DNA of 64,000 nucleotides from M0108 sp963841065 (lineage in GTDB: Bacteria; Pseudomonadota; Gammaproteobacteria; Chromatiales; Chromatiaceae), in contig CAWJBI010000044.1 of the NCBI GenBank assembly GCA_963841065.1, positions 1 through 64,000 on the forward strand, read 5' to 3'. The translations under genes were made by a program, and so were the position numbers. Under the pieces are notes generated by a model. That model had not been told where the DNA came from. It worked only from the letters and a program-made list of their open reading frames with translations, and searched no databases. Positions 8,907-18,004 of this stretch are shown here, in pieces (positions within the stretch are counted from its first letter, which is position 1; every line of letters begins with the position of its first letter).

Positions 8907-10214
8907 TCAGGGCCCCGGCGCGGCCAGGTCGGGCACCATCCCCGGCATCCCCCGCAGCACCGCCTCCACCGTGGTGAAGGAGCCAAAGGCCAGGATGCAA
9001 TCCCCCGTCAGGGCGCGAGCCCCCGCGCCGGCGATGGCCTCTTCGATCCCGCCATATTCCTTGAGATTCAAGGTTAGCCCCCGTTCCGTCCCCAGGGCCT
9101 CAAGGGCGGCCCTCAATTCGGCCACCGGTAAGGCGCGGGGGTTGGCCGCGGCGCCCAGATGCCAGCAATCCACCCACTCCAGGAGGGGACCGGCCACGGC
9201 CGCCGGCTCCTTGTCGGCTAGCAGACCGAGGACGGCATGCCGGCGGCCCTGGCAGGGGAAGCTGGCGAGATGGGCGGCCAGGGCCTGGGCGGCCGGACCA
9301 TTGTGGGCGACATCCAGGATCCAGGTCGGCTGGCCCGGCAGCACCTGGAAGCGGCCGGGTAGGCGCGCCCGTTGCAGCCCCTGGCGCAGATGGGCCACGG
9401 CAACCGGCAGCCGATCGCTCAAGAGGCGGGTGGCCATGATGACGGTCGCGGCGTTGTCGAATTGAATGGGGCCCCGCAGGGCCGGGATGGCCAGGCTCAA
9501 GGGGGGCAGGCCTGGGCTGGTCCAGCGCCAGCCCGGCGGCTCCTCCGTCCAGTCGAAATCCCGGCCCAGCCCATGGGCCGGACAGCCCAGTTCCGTGGCC
9601 CTGGCCAGCAGGACCGGCAGGGGCTGGCGGTGTCCGAACAGGACCGGGCGCCCCGGACGCAGGATGCCGGCCTTTTCCAGGGCGATCTCTTCCAGGGTCT
9701 CCCCCAGCCAGGCCATATGGTCGCGGCCAATGCTAGTGATGATGGCCAGGTCGGCGTCGAAGAGGTTGACCGCGTCCAGCCGGCCACCCAGGCCCACCTC
9801 CAGGATGGCCAGGTCGGGACGGGCGCGCAGGAAGAGATCCAGGGCGGCCAGGGTACCAAATTCGAAATAGGTCAGGGATTCCGCGCCCCGGGCGGCATCG
9901 ACGCGGGCGAAGGCGGCACACAGCTCCGGGTCCGAGACCTCCTGGCCATCGAGGCGGATGCGCTCGTTGTAGCGGAGCAGGTGCGGCGAGGTGTAGGCGG
10001 CGGTCCGATAGCCGGCAGCGCCATAAATGGCCTCCAGCATGGCGACCGTGGAGCCCTTGCCGTTGGTCCCTGCCACCGTGATCACCGGGAACGGCAGGGC
10101 GCGCGGACCCAGCCGGTCCCAGACACGCCCCACCCGGTCAAGACCCAGTTCGATGGCGGCCGGGTGCAGGCCCTCCTGCCAGGTCAGCCAATCTTGAAGG
10201 TGGGCATGGCGCAA
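8907..10214 (-). CDS. folC: Bifunctional folylpolyglutamate / dihydrofolate synthase
   Basis: FolC (435 residues) attaches glutamate to dihydropteroate and extends the polyglutamate tail of folates. The Mur-ligase-type ATP loop GTNGKGSTVAMLEAIY lies at about residues 48-63, with the family region YTSPHLLRYNERIRLDG after it and the Mur-ligase central and C-terminal domains (LDVAHNGPAAQAL; VLGLLADKEPAAV) further on. The start is 10 bases downstream of the accD stop, so it is probably co-transcribed with accD. Confidence 0.94.
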   Translation of the reverse strand: MRHAHLQDWLTWQEGLHPAAIELGLDRVGRVWDRLGPRALPFPVITVAGTNGKGSTVAMLEAIYGAAGYRTAAYTSPHLLRYNERIRLDGQEVSDPELCAAFARVDAARGAESLTYFEFGTLAALDLFLRARPDLAILEVGLGGRLDAVNLFDADLAIITSIGRDHMAWLGETLEEIALEKAGILRPGRPVLFGHRQPLPVLLARATELGCPAHGLGRDFDWTEEPPGWRWTSPGLPPLSLAIPALRGPIQFDNAATVIMATRLLSDRLPVAVAHLRQGLQRARLPGRFQVLPGQPTWILDVAHNGPAAQALAAHLASFPCQGRRHAVLGLLADKEPAAVAGPLLEWVDCWHLGAAANPRALPVAELRAALEALGTERGLTLNLKEYGGIEEAIAGAGARALTGDCILAFGSFTTVEAVLRGMPGMVPDLAAPGP

Positions 10215-10224
10215 GGCTAGCCGC

Positions 10225-11084
10225 TCACACCGGCCCGCGATGGGTGAGGATGGCGATCAGATTGGCGATGCGTTCGCGCATCTCGCGGCGGGTCAGAATC
10301 ATGTCCAGGGCGCCATGTTCCAGCAGGAACTCGCTGCGCTGGAAGCCTTCCGGCAAGGTTTCACGCACCGTCTGCTCGATGACGCGGGGTCCGGCGAAGC
10401 CGATGAGGGCGTTCGGTTCGGCGATATTGATGTCCCCCAGCATCGCCAGGCTGGCGGAGACGCCGCCCATGGTCGGGTCCGTCATCACCGAGATGAAGGG
10501 CAGTCCCCGCTGCCGCAGCCGGCCGATGGCGGCGCTGGTCTTGGCCATCTGCATCAGGGAAAAGAGGGACTCCTGCATGCGGGCCCCGCCGCTGGCGGCG
10601 AAGCAGACCATGCTCGCGCCATTGGCCAGGGCCGCGTCCACCCCGCGGGTGAAGCGCTCGCCCACCACCGAGCCCATGGAACCGCCCATGAATTCGAACT
10701 CAAAGGCGGCGGCGATGAGGTCCAGCCCCCGGAGCCGGCCGCGCATAACCACCAAGGCCTCCTTCTCGTTGGTATCCTTCTGGGCCTGGACCAGGCGGTC
10801 CTTGTACTTTTGAGATCCTTGAACTTGAGCGGGTCCAGGGACTCCAGTTCCCCGCCGATCTCCTCGCGGCCCTCGGGGTCGAGGAAATGGTCCAGCCGGC
10901 GCCGGGCACCCAGGCGGTTGTGATGGCCGCACTTGGGGCAGACCTCCAGGTTTCGCTCCAACTCCGCCCGGTAAAGGACGGCGGCGCAACCAGGGCATTT
11001 GGCCCAAATGCCCTCGGGCACCGCCCGCTTGCTGTTGGGTTCCGTGCGGATGCGGCTAGGCATCAGTTTTTCGAACCAGTTCAT
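10225..11084 (-). CDS. accD: Acetyl-CoA carboxylase carboxyltransferase beta subunit (frame break)
   Basis: AccD forms the carboxyltransferase with AccA and makes malonyl-CoA for fatty acid synthesis. The N-terminus MNWFEKLMPSRIRTE and the zinc ribbon CPGC..CPKC are in one frame; the catalytic body from KYKDRLVQAQKDTNEK to the C-terminus, including ASGGARMQES and MTDPTMGGVSAS, is in another. The switch is at about 10814, where one C appears to be missing from the family sequence F-K-D-L-Q-K-Y-K. The gene is essential in bacteria, so I read this as a sequencing indel. The ATG at 11084 gives the usual start; it lies 25 bases after the trpA stop. Confidence 0.9.
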
Positions 11085-11108
11085 GGGTACCGCTATCTCC
11101 GCTGGCAA

Positions 11109-11937
11109 CTACTTAAGGCCTCGGGACCGATCCGTGGCATCGATGGCGGCGCGCAATCCGGCGAGGAAGTCACCGATAGCCGCCGGAATATGCTCTGGCT
11201 TCATGGTCAGGGCCTCGATACGTCCGACGATGGCGCTCCCGACGATGACGGCATCCGCCATCCCCGCCACCCTGCCCGCGGTCTCCGCGTCCTTGATGCC
11301 GAAGCCAACGCCCACCGGGAGCTGGATCAGGCGGCGGATCTCCGTCAGTTTAGCGTTGACGTCCTCCAGGTCCAGATGACCGGCGCCGGTGACGCCCTTG
11401 ACCGCGACGTAGTAGACGAAGCCACAGGCCACGGCGCCAATCTTGCGTATGCGATCCTCGTCCGAGGTGGGCGCCAGGAGATAGACCAGGTCGATGCCAG
11501 CCTGGCGGAGGATGGTCACCAGGTCGCCGCTTTCCTCGGGGGGGACATCGACAAGGAGGATACCGTCCACGCCCGCCGCGCTGGCCGCCTCGGCAAAGCC
11601 GGCATAGCCCATGACTCTCGACGGGATTGAGGTAGCCCATGAGGATGACCGGGGTGGCCTCGTCCTGGGTCCGGAACTGGCGCACCAGGTCGAGGACGTC
11701 CCGCAGCCGGGTGTGGTGGGCCAGGGCGCGCTCGCTGGCGCGCTGGATCACGGGGCCGTCGGCCATGGGGTCGGAAAAGGGCACCCCCAGCTCGATGAGG
11801 TCGGCGCCAGCGGCGACCATGGCATGCATCAAGGGGACCGTGGTCGCCAGGTCCGGGTCGCCCGCCGTGACGAAGGGGATGAGGGCGGTGCGGCCCCGGG
11901 CGGTGAGGTCGGAGAAACGGGCAGCGATGCGGCTCAT
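11109..11937 (-). CDS. trpA: Tryptophan synthase alpha chain (frame break)
   Basis: TrpA cleaves indole-3-glycerol phosphate to indole, which is channelled to TrpB. The N-terminal half (MSRIAARFSDL, IPFVTAGDPD, ELGVPFSDPMADGPVIQ, with the catalytic Glu and Asp) and the C-terminal half (GILLVDVPPEES, GVGFGIKDAETA, ADAVIVGSAIV) lie in different frames. They join near 11615 just after LMGYLNPVE. One small indel accounts for it. The ATG at 11937 overlaps the trpB stop (ATGA), the usual trpBA coupling, and accD follows. Confidence 0.92.
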
Positions 11938-13153
11938 AGCTGGAGGCCCTCATGAGCGGCGACGGTGTGCATGTCCTTGTCGCCACGCGCCCGGAAAGAT
12001 TGACGAGGATGATCTGGTCCTGACGCATGGTCGGCGCCAGCTTGATGACCTGGGCCAGGGCGTGGCTGGACTCCAGCGCCGGGATGATGCCCTCGGTGCG
12101 GGTCAGGACATGGAAGGCGGCCAGGGCCTCGTCGTCGGTGACGGCGACGTACTGGGCGCGGCCGCTGTCCTTGAGCCAGGCATGCTCGGGCCCGACGCCG
12201 GGGTAGTCGAGGCCGGCGGAGACGGAGTGGGTCTCGATGATCTGGCCGTCGTCGTCCTCCATCAGATAGGTGCGGTTACCGTGCAGCACCCCGGGCCGGC
12301 CCGCGCACAGGGGCGCCGCGTGGTGGCCGGTCTCAATGCCCTCCCCCGCCGCCTCGACGCCGATCAGCGGCCACCACCTGATCGTCGAGGAAGGGGTAGA
12401 AGAGGCCGATGGCGTTGCAGCCACCGCCGACGCAGGCCACCAGGGCATCGGGCAGCCGGCCCGACGCGCTCCAGCATCTGGGCACGGGACTCGCGCCCGA
12501 TCACGGCCTGGAAGTCGCGCACCATGGCCGGGTAGGGGTGAGGGCCCGCGACCGTGCCGATGATGTAGAAGGTGTTGTCGACGTTGGTGACCCAGTCGCG
12601 CATGGCCTCGTTGAGGGCATCCTTGAGCGTGCGGGAGCCGGACTTGACGGACACCACCTCGGCGCCGAGGAGGCGCATGCGATAGACGTTGGCCTCCTGG
12701 CGGGCGACGTCGATCTCGCCCATGTAGACCACGCACTCCAGCCCCAGGCGGGCGGCCACGGTGGCGGTGGCCACGCCGTGCTGACCGGCGCCGGTCTCGG
12801 CGATGATGCGGGTCTTGCCCATGCGCTTGGCGAGCAGGGCCTGGCCGATGGTGTTGTTGATCTTGTGGGCGCCGGTGTGATTCAGGTCCTCGCGCTTGAG
12901 GTAGATCTGGGCCCCGCCCAGTTCCCGGCTCCAGCGCTCGGCGTGATAGATGGGCGAGGGCCGGCCCACGTAGTCCCGCAGGTCCGCGTCCAGTTCGGCG
13001 AGGAATTCCGGTTGCTGGAGGTAATGCTCATAGGCCTGGCACAGTTCGTCCAGGGGCCGCATCAGGGTCTCCGGGACAAAGAGCCCACCATAGGGCCCGA
13101 AATGTCCTCGGGCATCCGGCCAGTGGTAGGCCTCAGCGGGATCTGGTCGCCAT
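11934..13153 (-). CDS. trpB: Tryptophan synthase beta chain (several frame breaks)
   Basis: TrpB condenses indole with serine using PLP. Recognisable parts are ARGHFGPYGGLFVPETL near the start, the PLP lysine in HTGAHKINN, ETGAGQHGVA, then GGGCNAIG and GVEAAGEGI, and near the end EGIIPALESSHAL and ILVNLSGR-GDKDMHTV. Four frame changes are needed: near 13139 (a C run), 12457 (one extra G), about 12366, and about 11985. Removing one C near 13139 lets the ATG at 13153 read straight into the conserved N-terminus while trpF ends at 13133, giving a normal trpF-trpB overlap. The clustering of indels suggests poor read quality here rather than gene death. Confidence 0.88.
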
Positions 13154-13764
13154 CGTTTACACCTTTCATGAAAGCCGCCATCTTCTGGCGATCCTTGATA
13201 CCCTTGCCCGCCTCTACCCCGCCGCTCACATCGACCGCGTAAGGCCGCACGCGGCGGATGGCCTCGGCCACGTTATCCGGGTCCAGGCCGCCGGCGAGCA
13301 CGATATGCGGCGCCAGGTCCGCCGGGACAAGGTCCCAGTCGAAGCATTGGCCGGTGCCGCCGGCCCGGACCGGGTCATAGGCATCCAGCAACAAGCCGGC
13401 GGCGGCGCGCGTAGCGCTGGCGCAAGGCCCGTAGGTCCGCGTCGGGACGCATCCGGATGGCCTTGATCCAGGGCCGCCCAAAGGCGGCGCAGTATTCCGG
13501 CGGCTCCTCGCCATGAAATTGCAGCAGGTCGAGGGCGACCCGCTCCAGCGTCGCCCGCACCCGCTCCGGCTCCGCGTCCACGAAGAGCCCCACGCGGGTG
13601 ACGAAGGGCGGCAGGCAGGCGCCCAGGGCCCGGGCCTGCTCGATTTCCACCCCCCGGGGGCTGGGGGTATGAAAGACCAGCCCGATGGCATCGGCACCCA
13701 GTTCCGCCGCCGCCCTCAGATCGACCTCGCGGGTTAGCCCGCAGATTTTAACCCGTGTTCGCAT
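13133..13764 (-). CDS. trpF: Phosphoribosylanthranilate isomerase (frame breaks)
   Basis: TrpF isomerises phosphoribosylanthranilate in tryptophan synthesis. The start MRTRVKICGLTREVD holds the catalytic Cys (KICGLT), and DAIGLVFHTPSPRGV is typical. The second half (GLLLDAYDP, IVLAGGLDPDNVAEAI, VDVSGGVEAGKGIKD with its catalytic Asp) is in another frame. The switch is near 13408 in a GC repeat. A second likely indel at 13138-13140 lets it end near 13133 instead of running on into trpB. An in-frame ATG lies nine codons upstream of the chosen start but inside a repeat. Confidence 0.88.
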
Positions 13765-13775
13765 CTTGGCTAAGC

Positions 13776-13810
13776 CTTTTATACCCAACACACATGATTC
13801 TTAGGTTTCC
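13776..13810 (-). repeat. Dispersed repeat end, copy A
   Basis: Read on the minus strand, this stretch carries ATCATGTGTG followed by TTGGGTATAAAAG. It matches 62546-62581 (ATCATGTGTG, then CTCGGTATACAAG) in the same order. It sits directly upstream of trpF, with a TATAAA-like box, and next to gene relics. The same family also appears partly at 48734. It looks like the end of a dispersed non-coding repeat. Confidence 0.5.
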
Positions 13811-13904
13811 CGGGCGGGGTAGCGGCTGGTGGGGGACGCCTTGAATATCTCCCGGTAGGCTTGATGTTAGCTATTACCGCCCTTTTGATCGCCGGTACTG
13901 TCTT

Positions 13905-14228
13905 TTGAGAAGCCTCACCGCTGCCGAGCCCCTGGCCAGCAGTGCCGTCGCCTGTTCGCCTGGCGTTGCCGAGGTAGCCATCGGCTGCGAGCTGGAATCC
14001 CAAGACCACCCCCCGGAGTCCTGGACCGCAGAGGCGGTTGACAGTCCGCCAGCCCTCTTCAACCGCGCGATGAGCCATGACCTCTGGATGCGCCAGCGCC
14101 TGATACCCGCCGGGGGCGTCATGCCCGCACACTTTACCGATGCCAGCTACACCCAAGTGTAAAACCACGATGGCAGCCGTGATCCCGCTATCTGGACCGG
14201 TGCCAATCTGGCGGCCCAGGCCCTGTGT
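13905..14228 (+). pseudogene. Relic of an extracellular/periplasmic protein with a glycosidase-like motif
   Basis: In one frame the plus strand reads HFTDASYTQV, a stop at 14160-14162, then NHDGSRDPAIWTGANLAAQAL. The DGSRDPAIWTGANLAAQAL part resembles a six-hairpin-glycosidase-like motif (D-G-D-S-A-I-W-T-G-x-Y-L-A-x-Q-A). The stop would be a Tyr codon with a single base change. The upstream Cys/Glu-rich part is compatible with the same protein. No complete gene is present. I read it as a decayed fragment between trpF and truA; family assignment is tentative. Confidence 0.35.
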
Positions 14229-14242
14229 CAAGCCCCTGGCGA

Positions 14243-14354
14243 TCTAACACCAGTCCGAGGGCGAATAGACCAGGTCTTCCAACTGGTTCAATCCCGAAAA
14301 CAGGCTGACTTTGCTGAATTTCGTCACCCCGGTCATAACCATGAGCTGGACATG
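14243..14354 (-). pseudogene. Relic of an AAA-ATPase-like (pfam09820 type) protein
   Basis: One minus-strand frame reads VMTGVTKFSKVSLFSGLNQL, then EDLVYSPSDWC and a stop. The G-V-x-K-F-S-K-V-S-L-F-S-G-L-N-x-L-x-D block is characteristic of the large AAA-ATPase-like/PD-(D/E)XK nuclease family common as multi-copy genes in Chromatiales and Bacteroidetes. Only about 37 codons remain, adjacent to the truA stop. The rest of the gene is absent. Confidence 0.5.
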
Positions 14355-14368
14355 CGGATTCTACGTCT

Positions 14369-15229
14369 TCATGTTTGAACGCATCCAGGCTCGACGCCAA
14401 CGCCATAAGGGCGTTGGGGCAGATCGAATGCCTGCGGATAATCGGCCCGCACGAAATAGAGGCCCTGGGGCGGCGCCGTGACCCCGCCACGTGCGCGGTC
14501 ACGGATCGCCAGTAGTTCCTCGACCCAGCCAACCTCCGCCTCGCCCCGGCCGATGGCCACCAAAACGCCGACGATGTTGCGCACCATGTGGTGCAGGAAG
14601 CCATTGGCGCCAATCCTCAGTTCCAGACGCTCCCCCTCCCGATCCAGATCGCAATAATGGATCTGGCGCACCGGGCTCTTGGCCTGACAGGCCTGGGCGC
14701 GGAAGCTGGAGAAATCATGCTCGCCGACCAGAAGCGAGGCTGCTGCCCGCATCCATTCCAGGTCCAATTCCTGGTGCAGCCAGACCGCCCGATCCCGGTC
14801 CAGGGGCGAGCGCGTCCGCCGGCACAGGATGCGGTAGCGGTAATGGCGGGCGGTGGCGCTGAAACGGGCATGGAAGGTCGGGTCCACGGGCCGGGCCCAG
14901 GCAACGGCCACATCGGGGGACAGGTTGACATTGGTCCCCAGGACCCAGGAACGCTCGGGGCGTTGGGCCCGGGTGTCGAAATGGATTACCTGCTCCAGGG
15001 CGTGGACGCCCCGGTCCGTGCGCCCGGCGCAATGGACCCGGATGGGCTGATCGGCGACCCGCGACACCGCCGCCTCTACCTCGCCCTGGACGGAGCGGGC
15101 CCCGTCCTGGAGCTGCCAGCCATGGAAAGCGCTGCCGTCGTATTCGATCCCCATGGCGATACGGATCAGGCCTGCCGGGGCGCGGGTGTCGGGACCCACG
15201 TGGGCGCTGCCCATGGCCGCCGCCTTCAC
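14369..15229 (-). CDS. truA: tRNA pseudouridine(38-40) synthase
   Basis: TruA makes pseudouridine in the anticodon arm of many tRNAs. Its 286 residues include the family start IAMGIEYDGSAFHGWQ, the catalytic-aspartate motif CAGRTDRGVHALEQV (about residues 67-81), FHARFSATARHYRY and the C-terminal NGFLHHMVRNIVGVL. The GTG at 15229 overlaps the fimV stop (GTGA); an ATG five codons further in is an alternative. fimV-truA is a conserved gammaproteobacterial pair. Confidence 0.95.
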   Translation of the reverse strand: MKAAAMGSAHVGPDTRAPAGLIRIAMGIEYDGSAFHGWQLQDGARSVQGEVEAAVSRVADQPIRVHCAGRTDRGVHALEQVIHFDTRAQRPERSWVLGTNVNLSPDVAVAWARPVDPTFHARFSATARHYRYRILCRRTRSPLDRDRAVWLHQELDLEWMRAAASLLVGEHDFSSFRAQACQAKSPVRQIHYCDLDREGERLELRIGANGFLHHMVRNIVGVLVAIGRGEAEVGWVEELLAIRDRARGGVTAPPQGLYFVRADYPQAFDLPQRPYGVGVEPGCVQT

Positions 15230-17922
15230 TCCAGCCGCGCCAGCATGGCCTTGGCCTCGGCAATCTGATCGCCAGTGCCCTCGGCGATGGCCTCGACGAG
15301 GATGGCGCGAGCCGCCTCAGGGTCATCCATCTGCAGATAGGCGCGAGCCAGGTCCAGTTTGATCCCCACCTCGTCCCAGGGGCCGGAGTCCATCTGGAAG
15401 TCCGCGGGGAAATCGGTAACGGGAGGGGATTTTCCCGGGGGGGGTTCCTCTGGCTCAGCCTCTTCCAGTTCCAGGTCGATCCCCAAGGCCCCCCAATCCA
15501 GGGGAGGGTTGGATGGTGGGGCTGCCTGGGCTTGATCGGCCTGCTTGTCCGCGCTGGCAAAGGCCGACAGGTCCAGATCCATGAGATCATCCAGGTCCAG
15601 GTCGAGATCAACCAGGGGTTCATGGGGCTGGTCACCCTCGGCGGGACCCGTGGCCGCACCCAGCTTGCCCAAGCTTTCGAGATCCAGGTCAAAATCACCA
15701 GCGGTCAGATCCAGGACGGACTCTGGCGCGGGGGTGGGGGCCTGGGGGGCGAGTATCAGGTTTCCGAGGGACGGGGTCATGAGGTCGAGGGTCTCCTGGG
15801 GCGCAGTGGGGGCTATCGGTGCTGGCTCGGGCGCATTCGGGGGTAAATGGACGCCCAGGTCCCAGCCCCCCCGATCCGAAAGGTCCAGTTCGTAGGGCTC
15901 CTCGCTGGGCTTGGCCGGTGCCGACGGCGACGGCTTGGCCGTCGCATCCAGGGCGAGTTCTAGCGGCACCTCCAGGTCAGGGCTTTCAGGCCACACGGGT
16001 GACGATGATGGGGTCCTCATCCGGGTCAGATCCAAGGCCTCCTCGGCCCTTTCCTCTGTCTCTGTCTCTGCCTCTGCCAATACCTCTCTATCGGTAGCTT
16101 CCGCGACCACCAGGCCCGCCGCCTCCTTGGTCTGATTTTGCCGTCTCACCAGGAACAGCAGACCCAGCAGCAGGATGAGGAGGGGACCACCGGCCACCAG
16201 TGCCCAACTCGAAAGGTCTCCGAGGAAGGAAGGCTCCGGGGGTGGGGGCTCCACGGCCAGGCGCGGTAGGGCGGATTTCTGGGCCGCAGGCTCTGGTTCA
16301 GGCTTGGGCTGAGTTTCATGCTCGGGCTCGGCCGGCGGGGGTGCTGACTCGGGGGCGCCAGATGGCTCATTGCCGGTGGCTGGGGGCTGGGCTGCCGCTG
16401 GCACCGCCGAGGCTAGTGTCTGGGTCGCGGTTTGATCGCGGCTTGGGGCTGGCGCCTGAGTCGCGACCGTCACGGCGGACGCCGCCGGCAGTGGCCCTTT
16501 ATCCGCCGGCGCCTCCCCGGAGGCATCGATCCCGGCCGCAACCTCTTGTTCCAGCATGCGGGTCGGTGCCGGGCTCCCGGGCTCCGGGCTCGGTACCGGA
16601 AGCCTGTCGCCCTGGTCGATCTCCAACTCCCGGACAGGCACCGCCGGTTCGCTTCGGGCCCCCGTACCCTGAAGTTGGGCCAGTTGGGCATTGCTCAGCT
16701 CCAGCAGGCGCTTGATGTCCGAGAGGTGGTCCTCCAGCCGGCTGATGCGCCCCCGCAGGTCTGCCGTCTCCTGGTGACCACTCTCGGCCATCTCCCGCAC
16801 CAGCAGGATCTCACGCTCGACCAGGGCGAGCTCGGGAGCCAGGGTTGCGGGGATGGCGGCATCCGGTTCGGCCGGCGAGGGGGGCGCGGCTGGGGTTCTG
16901 GGTGTCAGAGACCCCGGGACATTGGCGGTAGCCATGCCCTCGCCAGCCGGCCCCGGCTCGCGCGTGGCGATCTCCAGCCGATCCTGGATGGGCTCCAGAC
17001 CAGGGCCAGGGGCCCCGTCTTGAGGAATCGCCGGCAAGGGGGGCAGCGGTTGTCCGCGCTGAGCGGCCAGGAATTGTTGTTTGGCCGTTTCCGCGTCATA
17101 GGCAAAAATCAGATGAGGATGCGGTATCTCCAGGCGCGCGGCGGCCCTGAGCTTATTGATATTCCCGCCACCGAAGGCCTGGGGGTTGGCGCGATAGATG
17201 GCCAGGGCCGTCTGGGCCTGGCTCGCGCCCTCGGGGGCCATGCGCCGGGCCACGCTGGAGAGGTTGCTCCCGGAGGGTACCGGGCCATAAAGCAGGGGAT
17301 AGCCGGCCGGGGGCGGAAGGGTCGGACCCGGGGCGGTCGCGGGGGCTGGAGGCCGCGGACTGGCAGGTGGCCGCGGGGCGACGGAAGGCCTGGTGGGAGA
17401 CGCGGCCTGGGGCGTTGCCGGTGGCATGACCGGCGCGGCGGTGGCGGCGCTAGGCGCGGCTATGGCTGGCAAGGGCGCCTGGGCCCTGGGGGGCGTCACC
17501 TTGGGCGCCGGCCGATCCAGGGTCGTCGGGGGATCGAGCAGGACCGTGTAGCCCTTGACCAGGCGGCCCTTGGGCCAGGTGACCTCAACCAGAAAGTCCA
17601 GGTAGGGCTCGCGAATGGGCTTGGTACTGGTGACCCGCACCTGGACCTTGCCCTCCGGGGAGACCTCGGGGACGAAGACCAGGCCGGTCAGAAAATCGGA
17701 CCGGGGGGAGCCGACCTTGGTGAACTCGGCCTCGGAGGCCAGGACCACCTTGACCCCATCCAGTTCCTGGGGGGCGACGCCGTTGAGCTCGATCCGCGCC
17801 AGGAAGGGTTCGTTGAGGGCCGAGTCGCCGCGGATACCGCCCAGCCCCAGGGCCCCGGCGAGGGCCGGCAGCAGGGCCAAGGCGAGGGCGGAGATCCAGT
17901 TCAGGCGGCGCGGCATGGGCAT
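15226..17922 (-). CDS. fimV: FimV/HubP-type polar motility and landmark protein
   Basis: This 898-residue inner-membrane protein begins with a signal peptide (ISALALALLPALAGALGLGG) followed by the FimV N-terminal periplasmic domain (ALNEPFLARIELNGV; TWPKGRLVKGYTVLLDPP). A LysM-like region (YPLLYGPVPSGSNLSSVA, about 210-270), a predicted coiled coil (about 370-415) and long Pro/Ala-rich spacers follow. One membrane helix is near residue 580 (WALVAGGPLLILLLGLLFLV), then an acidic cytosolic part ending in the FimV C-terminal TPR-like motif (DLARAYLQMDDPEAARAIL). In relatives FimV organises type IV pili and polar proteins. It lies between asd and truA, as in pseudomonads. Confidence 0.93.
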   Translation of the reverse strand: MPMPRRLNWISALALALLPALAGALGLGGIRGDSALNEPFLARIELNGVAPQELDGVKVVLASEAEFTKVGSPRSDFLTGLVFVPEVSPEGKVQVRVTSTKPIREPYLDFLVEVTWPKGRLVKGYTVLLDPPTTLDRPAPKVTPPRAQAPLPAIAAPSAATAAPVMPPATPQAASPTRPSVAPRPPASPRPPAPATAPGPTLPPPAGYPLLYGPVPSGSNLSSVARRMAPEGASQAQTALAIYRANPQAFGGGNINKLRAAARLEIPHPHLIFAYDAETAKQQFLAAQRGQPLPPLPAIPQDGAPGPGLEPIQDRLEIATREPGPAGEGMATANVPGSLTPRTPAAPPSPAEPDAAIPATLAPELALVEREILLVREMAESGHQETADLRGRISRLEDHLSDIKRLLELSNAQLAQLQGTGARSEPAVPVRELEIDQGDRLPVPSPEPGSPAPTRMLEQEVAAGIDASGEAPADKGPLPAASAVTVATQAPAPSRDQTATQTLASAVPAAAQPPATGNEPSGAPESAPPPAEPEHETQPKPEPEPAAQKSALPRLAVEPPPPEPSFLGDLSSWALVAGGPLLILLLGLLFLVRRQNQTKEAAGLVVAEATDREVLAEAETETEERAEEALDLTRMRTPSSSPVWPESPDLEVPLELALDATAKPSPSAPAKPSEEPYELDLSDRGGWDLGVHLPPNAPEPAPIAPTAPQETLDLMTPSLGNLILAPQAPTPAPESVLDLTAGDFDLDLESLGKLGAATGPAEGDQPHEPLVDLDLDLDDLMDLDLSAFASADKQADQAQAAPPSNPPLDWGALGIDLELEEAEPEEPPPGKSPPVTDFPADFQMDSGPWDEVGIKLDLARAYLQMDDPEAARAILVEAIAEGTGDQIAEAKAMLARLE

Positions 17923-17939
17923 GGCTCAGTCACAAACCG

Positions 17940-17973
17940 GGGACCGGCGGGGTTGCGCAACCCCGCCGGTCCC
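17940..17973. terminator. Perfect 17-bp palindrome between asd and fimV
   Basis: Bases 17940-17956 are exactly complementary to 17957-17973 with no loop bases. The stem GGGACCGGCGGGGTTGC is very GC-rich. It lies in the 82-base asd-fimV gap. There is no T-run after it on the minus strand, so it may be a Rho-independent-like pause, an mRNA-stabilising hairpin or a REP-like element rather than a strict intrinsic terminator. Confidence 0.5.
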
Positions 17974-18004
17974 TGATGTCGCGCCACCCGCGACCAAACC
18001 GACC

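Noticed and set aside
13905..14162. Intact 85-residue plus-strand gene
   Set aside because: Its stop falls within a recognisable motif that continues in the same frame, so it is a fragment.
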